A stretch of DNA of 64,000 nt from Paludibacteraceae bacterium (lineage in GTDB: Bacteria; Bacteroidota; Bacteroidia; Bacteroidales; Paludibacteraceae). The DNA lies in the NCBI GenBank assembly GCA_024399495.1, contig JAKSNY010000001.1, positions 186,001 to 250,000 of the forward strand, in the 5' to 3' direction. Below are positions 26,088-35,086 of this stretch, piece by piece (the first letter of the stretch is position 1; every line of letters starts with the position of its first letter). A model generated the notes under the pieces. That model did not search any database. It was not told the origin of the DNA and worked only from the letters and a program-made list of their open reading frames with translations. The translations under genes and the position numbers were made by a program.

Positions 26088-26942
26088 TTACTTCTTTACA
26101 GGGAATGTATAACTTAACGTCAGTTGTAACTGGTTGTTATAGTTAGCATACTCGGATTTTGCAGCACCAAAATTCTGCTCGTGCAGAACATTGTTTCTTG
26201 ATAGACCAAAATCATATACGGCTGAGAAATTGAAATTTTTGTATCCAACCCCGAATCCTACACCCCAAGAGCAGTTAAATCTGTCATATTTAAGGTACTC
26301 GTCCTCTTCTTCTATGGTTTTACCCCCTATAGTTGTTTTGGTTTTTCCTGAAAAATAGTCTACTTCGTCTGTCCTATTGCCCACAGTGGCTTTACCTTTA
26401 AAAGATAAGCCTATGTCAAATTTAGGACCAGTCATAACCCATATATGCCAATCTTGAGGAAGATTAAATGTGTAAGACAGACGGATTGGAAGATTAAGAG
26501 CGTGATAATAAGTGTGAGCCTTTATATCGTTATCCTTTAAGTCTTTCCTCTCATCTTTAGTGTCATAAATACCACCTGCTGTTGAAAGAAATTGATAGTC
26601 AAGGGCAAATCTTAAGCCAAGACCCATTCTATCGCTGAAACGCCAGTCAAATGTAGGACCTACATGGAATCCGTGCATTTGAGGTAGTCTGCCTGTAGAG
26701 GTTGATTTTTTGTCTTTGCGGACTTCCTTATCGTTCTCATAATACTTGACTGTTTCGTCAATGACTTTGGCGTGCTGATATTCCTCTTCAACTATCTTTT
26801 GATTTCCGTTGTAAGTGGTTGTAGTGGTTTTACTACGGTAGTGAGAGAAATCATAACCTGCTTCAACACCAATGTTAAATTTTCCGGCATACAGGCTTAC
26901 TGAAGCCATTGCCAGAGTGATAATTAAAATGCTTTTTTTCAT
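26088..26942 (-). CDS. Outer-membrane beta-barrel protein (OmpW/PorT-like fold)
   Basis: 284 aa. Signal peptide to about residue 19 (SLYAG), then alternating strands: FNIGVEAGYDFSHY, MGLGLRFALDYQFLSTAGG, LPIRLSYTFNLPQDWHIWVM, CSWGVGFGVGYKNFNFSAVY. It ends LQLTLSYTFPVKK, with a C-terminal aromatic near the end as expected for barrel insertion. Long polar loops are rich in Lys, Glu and Thr. Function unknown; probably the first gene of an operon with two lipoproteins. Confidence 0.75.
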   Translation of the reverse strand: MKKSILIITLAMASVSLYAGKFNIGVEAGYDFSHYRSKTTTTTYNGNQKIVEEEYQHAKVIDETVKYYENDKEVRKDKKSTSTGRLPQMHGFHVGPTFDWRFSDRMGLGLRFALDYQFLSTAGGIYDTKDERKDLKDNDIKAHTYYHALNLPIRLSYTFNLPQDWHIWVMTGPKFDIGLSFKGKATVGNRTDEVDYFSGKTKTTIGGKTIEEEDEYLKYDRFNCSWGVGFGVGYKNFNFSAVYDFGLSRNNVLHEQNFGAAKSEYANYNNQLQLTLSYTFPVKK

Positions 26943-26984
26943 AATTATAATTGTTTTTAATAAAAATTTTTCTCAATTCCGCCG

Positions 26985-27019
26985 CAAAGGTAAGAAATAT
27001 ATTCCAAAATATTCACAAA
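26985..27019 (-). promoter_or_regulatory. Promoter for the beta-barrel gene
   Basis: Minus strand TACCTTTG at 26992-26985, 42 bp upstream of the ATG. The nearest TTTG (27019-27016) is 23 bp away, longer than usual. It is divergent from, but does not overlap, the pnp promoter. Confidence 0.5.
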
Positions 27020-27031
27020 AAGCAAGTTTTT

Positions 27032-27063
27032 TTTGTTTTTGCGACGGACTTTCACTACCTTTG
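27032..27063 (+). promoter_or_regulatory. Promoter for pnp
   Basis: TTTG at 27032-27035, 20 bp, TACCTTTG at 27056-27063. The ATG follows 35 bp later. Confidence 0.75.
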
Positions 27064-27098
27064 CACCGATTTTAACGTTTTAATAATTTAGTACTGTT

Positions 27099-29255
27099 AT
27101 GAATGTAGTAACAAAGACCATCACACTGAGTGATGGAAGGACAATTACCCTTGAGACAGGAAAGCTTGCAAAGCAGGCTGATGGTGCCGTAATGGTGACA
27201 ATGGGTAAGACAATGTTGCTGGCAACTGTTTGCTCAGCACAAGATGCGGTTCCAGGTACAGATTTTATGCCTCTTACCGTAGAGTATAAAGAGAAATTCG
27301 CCTCTAACGGGCGTTTCCCAGGTGGTTTTACACGCAGAGAGGGTAAGGCTTCAGATGCAGAGATACTTACCGCACGTTTGGTGGATAGGGCATTGCGTCC
27401 TCTGTTCCCTGATAACTATCACGCAGAGACATTTGTTAATGTAACACTTTACAGTGCTGACGGTGTGGATATGCCTGATGCACTTGCAGGGCTTGCCGCA
27501 TCTGCCGCACTTACAGCCAGTGATGTTCCGTTTAACGGACCTATCTCAGAGGTAAGGGTAGCTAGAATTAATGGTGAGTTTGTAGTTAATCCTACTTTCA
27601 AGGATTTGGAGAGTGCAGACCTTGACATTATGGTTGCCGCCACGCTTGACAATATAATGATGGTTGAGGGTGAGATGAAAGAGGTATCTGAAGATGACCT
27701 TCTTAATGCAATGAAAGTTGCTCACGAGGCTATCAAGCCTATGTGTCAGGCTCAGTTGGAACTTATGAATGAGTATGGCAAGAGCGTTAAGCGTGAGTAT
27801 TGCCACGAGGTTAATGATGAGGATTTACGTAAGGATTTGCATGATAAAACGTATGCTAAGACATACGCGCTTGCCAAATCATGCAATACAGACAAACACT
27901 CACGTGAGGCTAACTTCAAGGCTGTTTGTGAAGAGTATAAGGCTCAGTTCACAGAGGAGGAACTTGAAGAGAAGGCACCGCTTATAGACCGTTACTATCA
28001 CGATATAGAGCGTGAGGCTATGCGTCGTGCCGTACTTGATGAGGGTATGCGTCTTGACGGTCGTAAGACTACCGATATCCGCCCTATTTGGTGCGAGGTT
28101 GGCTACTTGCCTGGTCCTCACGGCTCTTCAATATTTACACGTGGTGAGACTCAATCATTGAGTACTGTTACATTGGGTACCAAACTTGATGAGAAGATTA
28201 TAGACGAGTCTCTTGTACAAGGAACAGACCGTTTCTTGCTACACTATAATTTCCCTCCATTCGCTACAGGCGAGGCTAAGGCTCAGCGTGGTGTAGGGCG
28301 TAGGGAGATTGGTCACGGAAACTTGGCTTGCCGTGCGTTAAAGAATATGATACCTGAGGATTATCCATACGTTATACGTGTTGTGTCTGATATATTGGAG
28401 TCTAACGGTTCATCATCTATGGCAACTGTTTGTGCAGGCACTCTTGCCCTTATGGATGCAGGTGTCCCTATCAAGCGTCCGGTATCAGGTATAGCAATGG
28501 GTCTTATCTCTGAGAATAAGGGTAAGAATTATGCTGTGCTTTCAGATATATTGGGTGATGAAGACCACCTTGGAGATATGGACTTTAAGGTTACAGGTAC
28601 AGAGAAGGGTATCACCGCCACACAGATGGATATAAAGGTTGACGGACTTTCATACGAGATTCTTGAGAATGCACTTAAGCAGGCTCACGATGGCAGAATG
28701 TACATCCTTGGTAAAATTAAGGAGACACTTGCAGAACCACGTGCGGACCTTAAACCACATGCACCTCGTCTTGAGACTATTTGGATTCCTAAAGATATGA
28801 TAGGTGCCATTATAGGTCCTGGAGGTAAGATTATACAAGCAATGCAGGCTGAAACAGGTGCTACAATCTCAATTACTGAAGATGATGATAAGGGTATAGT
28901 TGAGATTTCTGCCGTTAACAAGGATTCAATAGATGCAGCCGTGAATAAGATAAAAGGTATAATTGCAGTACCTGAGATTGGTGAGGTTTATGAATCAACC
29001 GTCAAGTCCATCATGCCTTACGGAGCATTTGTTGAGATTCTTCCAGGCAAGGAAGGCTTGCTTCATATTTCTGAAATAAGCTGGAGCAGACTGGAAGATA
29101 TGGAGCACTCAGGACTTAAAGAAGGTGACAAGATTACCGTAAAACTACTTGATATAGACAAGAAAAGCGGTAAGTTCAAGCTATCCCATAAGGTTCTTAC
29201 AGAGCGTCCTCCACGTCCTGCAAAAGAGGAAAAACCTGCTGAAAATGCGGAGTAA
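27099..29255 (+). CDS. pnp: Polyribonucleotide nucleotidyltransferase (PNPase)
   Basis: 718 aa. Phosphorolytic 3'-5' RNA exonuclease of the RNA-decay machinery. Domains in order: first RNase PH-like (starting about 5, [16 protein letters not shown] near 60), alpha-helical linker, second RNase PH-like with the catalytic region ([36 protein letters not shown]), KH domain (about 560-620, with GPGG) and S1 domain (about 630-695, [17 protein letters not shown]). Length and order are normal. A histidine kinase gene begins on the next base after its stop. Confidence 0.97.
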   Translation: MNVVTKTITLSDGRTITLETGKLAKQADGAVMVTMGKTMLLATVCSAQDAVPGTDFMPLTVEYKEKFASNGRFPGGFTRREGKASDAEILTARLVDRALRPLFPDNYHAETFVNVTLYSADGVDMPDALAGLAASAALTASDVPFNGPISEVRVARINGEFVVNPTFKDLESADLDIMVAATLDNIMMVEGEMKEVSEDDLLNAMKVAHEAIKPMCQAQLELMNEYGKSVKREYCHEVNDEDLRKDLHDKTYAKTYALAKSCNTDKHSREANFKAVCEEYKAQFTEEELEEKAPLIDRYYHDIEREAMRRAVLDEGMRLDGRKTTDIRPIWCEVGYLPGPHGSSIFTRGETQSLSTVTLGTKLDEKIIDESLVQGTDRFLLHYNFPPFATGEAKAQRGVGRREIGHGNLACRALKNMIPEDYPYVIRVVSDILESNGSSSMATVCAGTLALMDAGVPIKRPVSGIAMGLISENKGKNYAVLSDILGDEDHLGDMDFKVTGTEKGITATQMDIKVDGLSYEILENALKQAHDGRMYILGKIKETLAEPRADLKPHAPRLETIWIPKDMIGAIIGPGGKIIQAMQAETGATISITEDDDKGIVEISAVNKDSIDAAVNKIKGIIAVPEIGEVYESTVKSIMPYGAFVEILPGKEGLLHISEISWSRLEDMEHSGLKEGDKITVKLLDIDKKSGKFKLSHKVLTERPPRPAKEEKPAENAE

Positions 29256-30419
29256 ATGGAGATTGCTGTTTGCATTTTAATATTTGCATTAGTTGCAGCA
29301 CTGATAAGCTGCTACATGGTTGTATGCCGTTATAGAAAATCTATAGCGGCATTGCAATCTAATTTGGATGCCATTCAGTCAGACCTTAAAATGGAGCGTG
29401 AAAAGATGCTTGCCCATCTTAAACTGTCCAAGAGAGGCTTTGCAAACTATTCCCCACAGCGTAAGGAGATATTGTCAAACGAACTGTTTATTCAGTATAT
29501 AAACGCCATATCAAATAAAAGGTGCAGTTATTCAGAATCTGTGTTTGATATACCTGAATTCGGTGAAATCCTTGATTTCCTTGATGACCGTCAATGTCGT
29601 GCAGAAAAGAAATTGGAGACCAAAGCCATACAAATAGAAAAGAACGGCAGAATCCTTGTGGCAAGTTGTATAATATTCCATGACAAGAGTTTTGAAATAA
29701 CAATAGATGATATAACTCAAAAAGAGGAGCAGGCATCACTTAAAAGGCAACTTACGCAGAATATATCTCATGAGTTAAAGACTCCTGTGGCAAGTATTCA
29801 AGGGTATATGGAGACACTTATCTGCAACCCTGATATAGAACAGGAGAAGAGAAATTTTTATATAAAGCGTTGCTATACGCAAGCCCAAAGACTTACTAAT
29901 CTACTTCAAGATATATCCACTATCAGCAAATTAGATGAGGCACCTGAAATGTATGTAGGTGAGGACGTGGATATATCTGTAATAATAGACAATGTCATCA
30001 AAGACTTGTCGTTGGTTATTGAGGAACATCACTTTACAGTAAAGAAGGAGACTCCTGACACTCTTATGATAAAAGGAAATACAACTCTTATATATTCAAT
30101 TTTCCGCAATCTTATGGATAATGCTTTGGCGTATGCAGGAGAAAATGCAACTGTAAATATACATTGTTATCGTCAGGATAAAGAATTTTATTACTTTTCA
30201 TTTTCTGATAATGGAACAGGTGTGGATGATGAACATTTAAACCGCCTGTTTGACCGCTTTTACAGAGTGGATAAGGGGCGTTCACGTAAGGCTGGCGGAA
30301 CGGGATTGGGTCTCTCCATAGTAAAAAATGCCGTATCGTTCCACAATGGCAGAATCTCAGCCAAGAACCGTGAAGGTGGTGGCTTGGAATTTCTTTTTAC
30401 AATAAAAAAATATTTTTAA
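29256..30419 (+). CDS. Membrane-anchored sensor histidine kinase (PhoR-like)
   Basis: 387 aa. A single N-terminal TM helix (about 3-25), then a coiled linker and a short sensory region. The H-box is NISHELKTPVAS with the phosphoacceptor H172. Then N-box NLMDNALAYA, G1 FSDNGTGV, F-box FDRFYRVDKG and G2 GGTGLGLSIV, all intact. There is no extracellular sensor domain and no response regulator next to it. It starts with zero gap after pnp, so it is probably co-transcribed. A regulator must be encoded elsewhere. Confidence 0.9.
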   Translation: MEIAVCILIFALVAALISCYMVVCRYRKSIAALQSNLDAIQSDLKMEREKMLAHLKLSKRGFANYSPQRKEILSNELFIQYINAISNKRCSYSESVFDIPEFGEILDFLDDRQCRAEKKLETKAIQIEKNGRILVASCIIFHDKSFEITIDDITQKEEQASLKRQLTQNISHELKTPVASIQGYMETLICNPDIEQEKRNFYIKRCYTQAQRLTNLLQDISTISKLDEAPEMYVGEDVDISVIIDNVIKDLSLVIEEHHFTVKKETPDTLMIKGNTTLIYSIFRNLMDNALAYAGENATVNIHCYRQDKEFYYFSFSDNGTGVDDEHLNRLFDRFYRVDKGRSRKAGGTGLGLSIVKNAVSFHNGRISAKNREGGGLEFLFTIKKYF

Positions 30420-30437
30420 TTCAGGGCGGAATCTCTA

Positions 30438-32342
30438 TTATTTTGGGCGGTTGCCTAAAACCTCTGATATTTGCTTGCGTTGCATATTTGCATTTTGCAA
30501 ATCTACGAGCAGTTGGTCCACCAATGTGTTATCACCTGATGCGGTGGCATCTTTGATTTCTTGTTTTAACTTGGTGCATTTGTCTTTTATTAAGGCAAAG
30601 CGGTATTCAAACATTACCGTCTGCACTTGCTGAGACAGTCGTTCTGTCTTTTCATCATCACTTTCTTCTGTGTTGTATAAGCAGCTGCGTTCATATCTGT
30701 CTTCTGCAAGGGAGAATGTGTAGTTCTGAATTTCTATATCGGGGTGGTTAAGGAAATGAGACTTTAAATTACCGTCAACAGATAACGATTCCTCTAAAAT
30801 CTGAATGTGTATGGGGTATAACAGTGATGCCCCGTCTGCTTCAAGACTGCCATATATATAGTCAAGAACAGAAATCTGCACAATCTGCCCGTTAGAATTT
30901 ATGTTTATAAGGTCATGACCATACCTTATTATATAGCGAATCAGTTGCCTTTCCTCCTTAAAGCAGAATGGTCTGCCTGTGGCGGTGTCAACGGCTTGTT
31001 TTACCGCTTCCATGCTTGGTGCCGGTTGCTCTGACTGTCTGTTTTTACGTCGTTTTTCCACTTCCTGAACCAAGACCTCTTCTCTCATATTGAATTTTAC
31101 GGCACACTCCTTAATATATATGGCTCTCTGAATACTGTCCGCTATAACCGCTATGCTGTCAACTATATCTCCTATAAGAGTGGCACGTTTTATAGGGTCA
31201 TTGCCTGCTTCACTTAACAGCAGAGTTGTCTTAAATGATATGAAGTCTGTCTTGTGGCTGTCAATGTAGGCACTAAAGGCAGTGGAGTCCATGCCACGTG
31301 CAAAAGAATCGGGGTCTTCTCCATCGGGTAACAATACAACCTTAACGTTCATACCCTCATCCAGTAGCATATCAATACCTCTGATAGAAGCCTTTATTCC
31401 AGCGGCGTCACCATCATAAAGAACAATAATATTAGAAGTAAAGCGGTGTATAAGCCTTATTTGCCCCGTTGTAAGAGATGTACCCGATGATGCAACCACA
31501 TTCTCAACTCCCGATTGATGCATAGAAATAACATCTGTGTAACCCTCAACCAAATAACATACATCTGCACGCTGAATGGCGTTCTTTGCAAAATATAGTC
31601 CGTAAAGCTCATTGCTCTTATGGTAAATCTCTGATTCAGGGGAGTTTACGTATTTGCCTGTATTCTCTGTCTTTTTAAGTACCCTGCCGCCAAATGCCAC
31701 AATCTGCCCCGATACGGTATGTACAGGAAACATAACCCTGCCACGGAAACGGTCTGTAAGTCCGCCTTTTTGGTTCTCTGTGCATAAGCCTGTATCTATG
31801 ATGGTCTTTTTACTGAAACCTGCCTTAATGGCAGGGACGCTAACGGCTTCAAAACGGTCAGGACAATAACCTAATTGGAATTTCTTTATGGTGTCATCCC
31901 TAAATCCACGTTCACGGAAGTAAGCCATTCCTATGGTCTGCCCCTCTTCTGTATTGTTCAGTGTATCAGTAAAATACTTTAGAGCAAAAGAGTTAAGTGC
32001 AAACATGTTCTCGCGTTCAGTGCGTTTGTCAAGTTCCTCCTTGCTCATCTCTTTCTCCACTATCTCTATCCCATATTTCTTGGCAAGATAACGCAAAGCG
32101 TCCGCATAAGAGAGGCTTTCATGCTCCATTATAAAGTTAACTGGACTGCCTCCCTTGCCACATCCAAAACAGTGACAGATGTTTTTTGCAGGGCTTACTG
32201 TAAACGAGGGTGTCTTCTCATTGTGAAACGGGCAAAGCCCTATCAGGTTCACTCCACGACGGCGTAGTGACACAAAATCCCCAACCACCTCCTCTATACG
32301 GGCGGCATCAAGAATTTTCTGTACTGTAGCGTGGTCAATCAT
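30438..32342 (-). CDS. dnaG: DNA primase
   Basis: 634 aa. CHC2 zinc finger with C37, H40, C58 and C61. The catalytic core includes FGGRVLKKT and the TOPRIM motifs VEGYTDVIS and LYDGDAAG. A C-terminal helicase-interacting region ends KQISEVLG. It makes RNA primers at the fork. It ends 18 bp from the convergent histidine kinase stop. Upstream is a period-7 tandem array. Confidence 0.95.
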   Translation of the reverse strand: MIDHATVQKILDAARIEEVVGDFVSLRRRGVNLIGLCPFHNEKTPSFTVSPAKNICHCFGCGKGGSPVNFIMEHESLSYADALRYLAKKYGIEIVEKEMSKEELDKRTERENMFALNSFALKYFTDTLNNTEEGQTIGMAYFRERGFRDDTIKKFQLGYCPDRFEAVSVPAIKAGFSKKTIIDTGLCTENQKGGLTDRFRGRVMFPVHTVSGQIVAFGGRVLKKTENTGKYVNSPESEIYHKSNELYGLYFAKNAIQRADVCYLVEGYTDVISMHQSGVENVVASSGTSLTTGQIRLIHRFTSNIIVLYDGDAAGIKASIRGIDMLLDEGMNVKVVLLPDGEDPDSFARGMDSTAFSAYIDSHKTDFISFKTTLLLSEAGNDPIKRATLIGDIVDSIAVIADSIQRAIYIKECAVKFNMREEVLVQEVEKRRKNRQSEQPAPSMEAVKQAVDTATGRPFCFKEERQLIRYIIRYGHDLININSNGQIVQISVLDYIYGSLEADGASLLYPIHIQILEESLSVDGNLKSHFLNHPDIEIQNYTFSLAEDRYERSCLYNTEESDDEKTERLSQQVQTVMFEYRFALIKDKCTKLKQEIKDATASGDNTLVDQLLVDLQNANMQRKQISEVLGNRPK

Positions 32343-32348
32343 TATAAT

Positions 32349-32410
32349 TGAAAATTGAAAATTGAAAGTTGAAAATTGAAAGTTGTGGAGTTTAGGAGTT
32401 TAGGAGTTTT
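32349..32410. repeat. Two short tandem arrays between fmt and dnaG
   Basis: Five copies of a 7-mer TGAAARt (32349-32383) are followed by three copies of the octamer GGAGTTTA or a variant (32387-32410). The octamer array covers the fmt stop and its last codons. Its complement, ACTCCTAA, forms the array at 35895-35934. Confidence 0.85.
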
Positions 32411-33336
32411 GTACCATTTAGGAATTCTTGTGTTGTCAGAACTTTTTTTCCGGCAGGCTGTATTTTTAATAGGTGTAGCCAACCATCTGCACATGCTATC
32501 TTAAGGGTTTTCTTGCCATCTGTATTCACAGATCCTGGATTCACCTCTATATTGCATATCTCTGGTTTTGTTTCATAAACCTTTATTCTTAGGTCCTCAC
32601 CTTTTTGTGTTTGCAGGTTTGTATAGGCTGCAGGATAGGGAGACAATCCTCTTACAAAGTTGTGGACTTGTACGGCTGACTTGTCCCACTGAATGAGACA
32701 ATCCTCCTTGAATATCTTAGGGGCTGGTTTTAACTGCTGATTTTCATCTTGAGCGTATGTAGTGACGTTCCCGTTTGCAATTTTATCCACTGTCTTTAGC
32801 ACAGTTTCCGCCCCTATTTGCATAAGACGGTCATATAGTGTGCCTATGTTGTCATCGGGGTTAATTGGTGTACGCTCCTGCATTATAATATTTCCTGTAT
32901 CTATGTTATGATTAAGGAAAAATGTGGTTACGCCTGTTTCTGTTTCACCATTTATTATAGCCCAATTTATAGGAGCGGCACCCCTATACTGAGGTAGCAG
33001 TGATGCGTGAAGATTAAATGTGCCTTTCGGTGGCATGTTCCACACCACTTCAGGCAACATTCTAAACGCTACAACTATTTGTAAATCTGCGTTATAACTT
33101 TTTAATTTGTCAAGAAACTCCTGCTCTTTAAGTTTTTCTGGTTGCAGAATAGGAATCCCCGCCTCCAACGCGTATTGCTTGACTGCTGAATATTGTAGTT
33201 TCATTCCACGCTGTGCAGGCTTATCGGGCATAGTTACAACGGCTACAACATTGTAGCCGTTCTCAACCAAAGCCTTTAATGGAGCAACCGCAAACTCTGG
33301 TGTGCCCATATAGATTATTCGCAATAAATTGCTCAT
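32392..33336 (-). CDS. fmt: Methionyl-tRNA formyltransferase
   Basis: 314 aa from ATG 33336 (MSNLLRIIYMGTPEFAV). A longer in-frame start at 33387 lies in a repeat array and is unlikely. The formyl-transfer motif NLHASLLPQYRGAAPINWAI holds the Asn/His pair of the catalytic site. The C-terminal OB-like domain begins near 205. It formylates initiator Met-tRNA. The last residues (KLLNS) are encoded by a tandem octamer array that continues past the stop. Confidence 0.95.
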   Translation of the reverse strand: MSNLLRIIYMGTPEFAVAPLKALVENGYNVVAVVTMPDKPAQRGMKLQYSAVKQYALEAGIPILQPEKLKEQEFLDKLKSYNADLQIVVAFRMLPEVVWNMPPKGTFNLHASLLPQYRGAAPINWAIINGETETGVTTFFLNHNIDTGNIIMQERTPINPDDNIGTLYDRLMQIGAETVLKTVDKIANGNVTTYAQDENQQLKPAPKIFKEDCLIQWDKSAVQVHNFVRGLSPYPAAYTNLQTQKGEDLRIKVYETKPEICNIEVNPGSVNTDGKKTLKIACADGWLHLLKIQPAGKKVLTTQEFLNGTKLLNS

Positions 33337-33340
33337 AATG

Positions 33341-33394
33341 ATAATGTATGATGTATAATGTATAAATGTATGAAAAACATACATCATACATTAT
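33341..33394. repeat. Inverted repeat upstream of fmt
   Basis: A 15-bp perfect inverted repeat (33341-33355 with 33380-33394) encloses a second hairpin, ATGTATG (33366-33372) with CATACAT (33378-33384) around AAAAA. The left arm belongs to the atgtatgatgtata element seen again at 61187-61206 and 63151-63172. Confidence 0.75.
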
Positions 33395-33402
33395 ACATTA
33401 TA

Positions 33403-33449
33403 TAATGATATACTTGAATTATTGATTCAATAATTCAAGTATATCATTA
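33403..33449. repeat. 47-nt perfect palindrome over the ompH-like stop codon
   Basis: Arms 33403-33425 and 33427-33449 are exact reverse complements of 23 nt around a single central base. The palindrome spans the stop codon and last ten codons of the OmpH-like gene, so the arm is partly coding. An RNA hairpin of this length would cap the 3' end of the mRNA. No U-run follows on the minus strand. Confidence 0.9.
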
Positions 33450-34063
33450 GTTATATCATATCCTGGATTCCCGTAAAGGATATTATCACTCCCTGTGTTG
33501 GTGAAAATAAAATGATAACCTTTGTCTTGATTGTAAACCTCAACTACAGAGTCTATTTTAGATAAGATAGTCTGCATCATCAACGCCTGTTTGTTCACCA
33601 ATTCCTGAGACAACCTTGCATCTTCAGCCTCTAATTCCTGCTGTTTGCGTGCAATACGCTCATACTCAGATTGTGCCCTCTCTTGAGATAAGAATGCATT
33701 GTTCTGATATTTGTTTTGGAAATCAGCGGCATCTGCCTGTAAAGCGTTTGCTTTTTGGTTGATTTTAGCCCTTGCACTTTCCTGCTCCCGTATTAAATCA
33801 TCTTTCATCTGATTGTACAAGTTGTAGTTAGTAAGAATGGAATCCATTGTTACATACGCAATAGGCAGTTGAGTGCCATCTGTTACCACTGGGGCGGTTG
33901 CCTGGCTGCCACCCTTTGAATTAAAGAATAAGACATAAAGAACAATAACTGCAATAACTAATAGGGCTATCACTGCTGTGGCAGCCCATTTGCAACATTT
34001 ACAGCATTTGCATGTGCAACTCTCCTTAATTTCTGTCTCTTGAATTAAATTTTCTGTTTCCAT
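33419..34063 (-). CDS. OmpH/Skp-family protein with TM anchor and Cys-rich N-terminus
   Basis: 214 aa. The N-terminal 26 residues contain six Cys (16, 18, 20, 21, 23, 24 in SCTCKCCKCCKW), followed at once by a TM helix (27-48, ATAVIALLVIAVIVLYVLFF). The rest has the OmpH pattern: IAYVTMDSILTNYNLY, a long coiled coil (about 95-165, EYERIARKQQELEAEDARLS) and a final GYHFIFTNTGSDNILYG. Skp-type proteins hold unfolded outer-membrane proteins in the periplasm. Here the chaperone would be tethered to the inner membrane, with the Cys cluster on the cytoplasmic side. Confidence 0.8.
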   Translation of the reverse strand: METENLIQETEIKESCTCKCCKCCKWAATAVIALLVIAVIVLYVLFFNSKGGSQATAPVVTDGTQLPIAYVTMDSILTNYNLYNQMKDDLIREQESARAKINQKANALQADAADFQNKYQNNAFLSQERAQSEYERIARKQQELEAEDARLSQELVNKQALMMQTILSKIDSVVEVYNQDKGYHFIFTNTGSDNILYGNPGYDITNDILELLNQ

Positions 34064-34066
34064 AAT

Positions 34067-34252
34067 CTATTGTTTTTTGCGTGCCGCCCTATCTTGAGAA
34101 CGAGCACAAGTTATTCCTTTTTTTCTTAGTGCGGCATTCCCTTCAACGTGACTGTTAGGAAATTTGCCGTTTTTTGTAAAGAAAACTCTAAATCCCATTA
34201 TTAGTACGGCGGGCAGTAGCAGAGCCAAACATATAAGGAATAGTTTAAGCAT
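34067..34252 (-). CDS. Small membrane protein, unknown function
   Basis: 61 aa. One hydrophobic helix (3-24, KLFLICLALLLPAVLIMGF) and a basic C-terminal half (ITCARSQDRAARKKQ) with a single Cys. It lies 3 bp ahead of the OmpH-like gene and is probably its operon partner. Short one-helix proteins of this shape recur in Bacteroidales, but no function is known to me. Confidence 0.68.
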   Translation of the reverse strand: MLKLFLICLALLLPAVLIMGFRVFFTKNGKFPNSHVEGNAALRKKGITCARSQDRAARKKQ

Positions 34253-34292
34253 AATTTTCCAATACTAATAAATAGAACCTACCTGAATTCAG

Positions 34293-34328
34293 TTTGCGAA
34301 GTTACAAAAAATTCACTAAATTTGCAAA
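34293..34328. promoter_or_regulatory. Interlocked divergent promoters, mlaE (+) and small membrane protein (-)
   Basis: Plus: TTTG 34293-34296, 20 bp, TAAATTTG 34317-34324. Minus: TTTG 34328-34325, 20 bp, TAACTTCG 34304-34297 (one mismatch to TAnnTTTG). Each -33 box touches the other promoter's -7 box, so one stretch of 36 bp holds both. Confidence 0.68.
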
Positions 34329-34348
34329 TTCAAACAATTTGTGATAGT

Positions 34349-35086
34349 ATGAACTTTTTTGAACATGTAGGCCGCTATTCACGTCTTATGGCTGGTGTAT
34401 TTACCAAACCTCAGAGGTGGAGCATGCTGTTTAAACAGTATTTGGCGGAAATAGAGAAGCAGGGTATTCAGTCATTGGGTATCACTATAATAATATCAAT
34501 ATTTATAGGCTCTGCCATTACAATGCAGATGGTGTTGAATACAGAAAACCCGATGCTACCTAAATACGTCACGGGTCTTACAACGCGTGAGACATTGCTG
34601 CTGGAGTTCTCATCCACTATTCTCTGTCTTATCCTTGCAGGTAAGGTGGGCTCCAATATAGCGTCAGAGATAGGTACAATGCGTATTACAGAGCAGATAG
34701 ACGCACTAAAGATTATGGGTGTGAATGCAGAGAACTATTTGATTCTGCCAAAGATAATGGGTTTTGTGACAATAGTGCCGGTGCTTGTTATTTTCAGTAT
34801 GTTCTTTGGCTTGGTGGGTGGTTACCTTATAGCCACTACGGGCGTAATATCCCCTGCACAGTATGTGATGGGAATACAGTATGCGTTTAATCCGTACTAT
34901 GTTACATACTCTGTAGTCAAGTCATTATTTTTTGCCTTTATAATATCTTCTGTATCATCTTATTATGGCTATTATGCATACGGTGGTGCATTAGACGTGG
35001 GTAAAGCAAGTACAAACGCTGTTGTTAACAGCAGTATCATAATTCTTTTGTTCAATGTAATTTTAACAGATCTTTTACTTGTATGA
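34349..35086 (+). CDS. mlaE: MlaE/YrbE-family ABC transporter permease
   Basis: 245 aa from ATG 34349, which lies downstream of the predicted transcription start. The earlier TTG at 34322 falls in the -7 box. Conserved MlaE features are GITIIISIFIGSAITMQMVL, a GKVGSNIASEIGTMRITEQI block (about 97-116) with the EQIDAL coupling helix, and five or so TM helices. With MlaF it moves phospholipids between the two membranes to keep outer-membrane asymmetry. No MCE/MlaD gene follows here. Confidence 0.9.
   Translation: MNFFEHVGRYSRLMAGVFTKPQRWSMLFKQYLAEIEKQGIQSLGITIIISIFIGSAITMQMVLNTENPMLPKYVTGLTTRETLLLEFSSTILCLILAGKVGSNIASEIGTMRITEQIDALKIMGVNAENYLILPKIMGFVTIVPVLVIFSMFFGLVGGYLIATTGVISPAQYVMGIQYAFNPYYVTYSVVKSLFFAFIISSVSSYYGYYAYGGALDVGKASTNAVVNSSIIILLFNVILTDLLLV

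Noticed and set aside
34322-34348. TTG start for mlaE nine codons upstream
   Set aside because: The TTG lies inside the predicted -7 box, hence before the transcription start.
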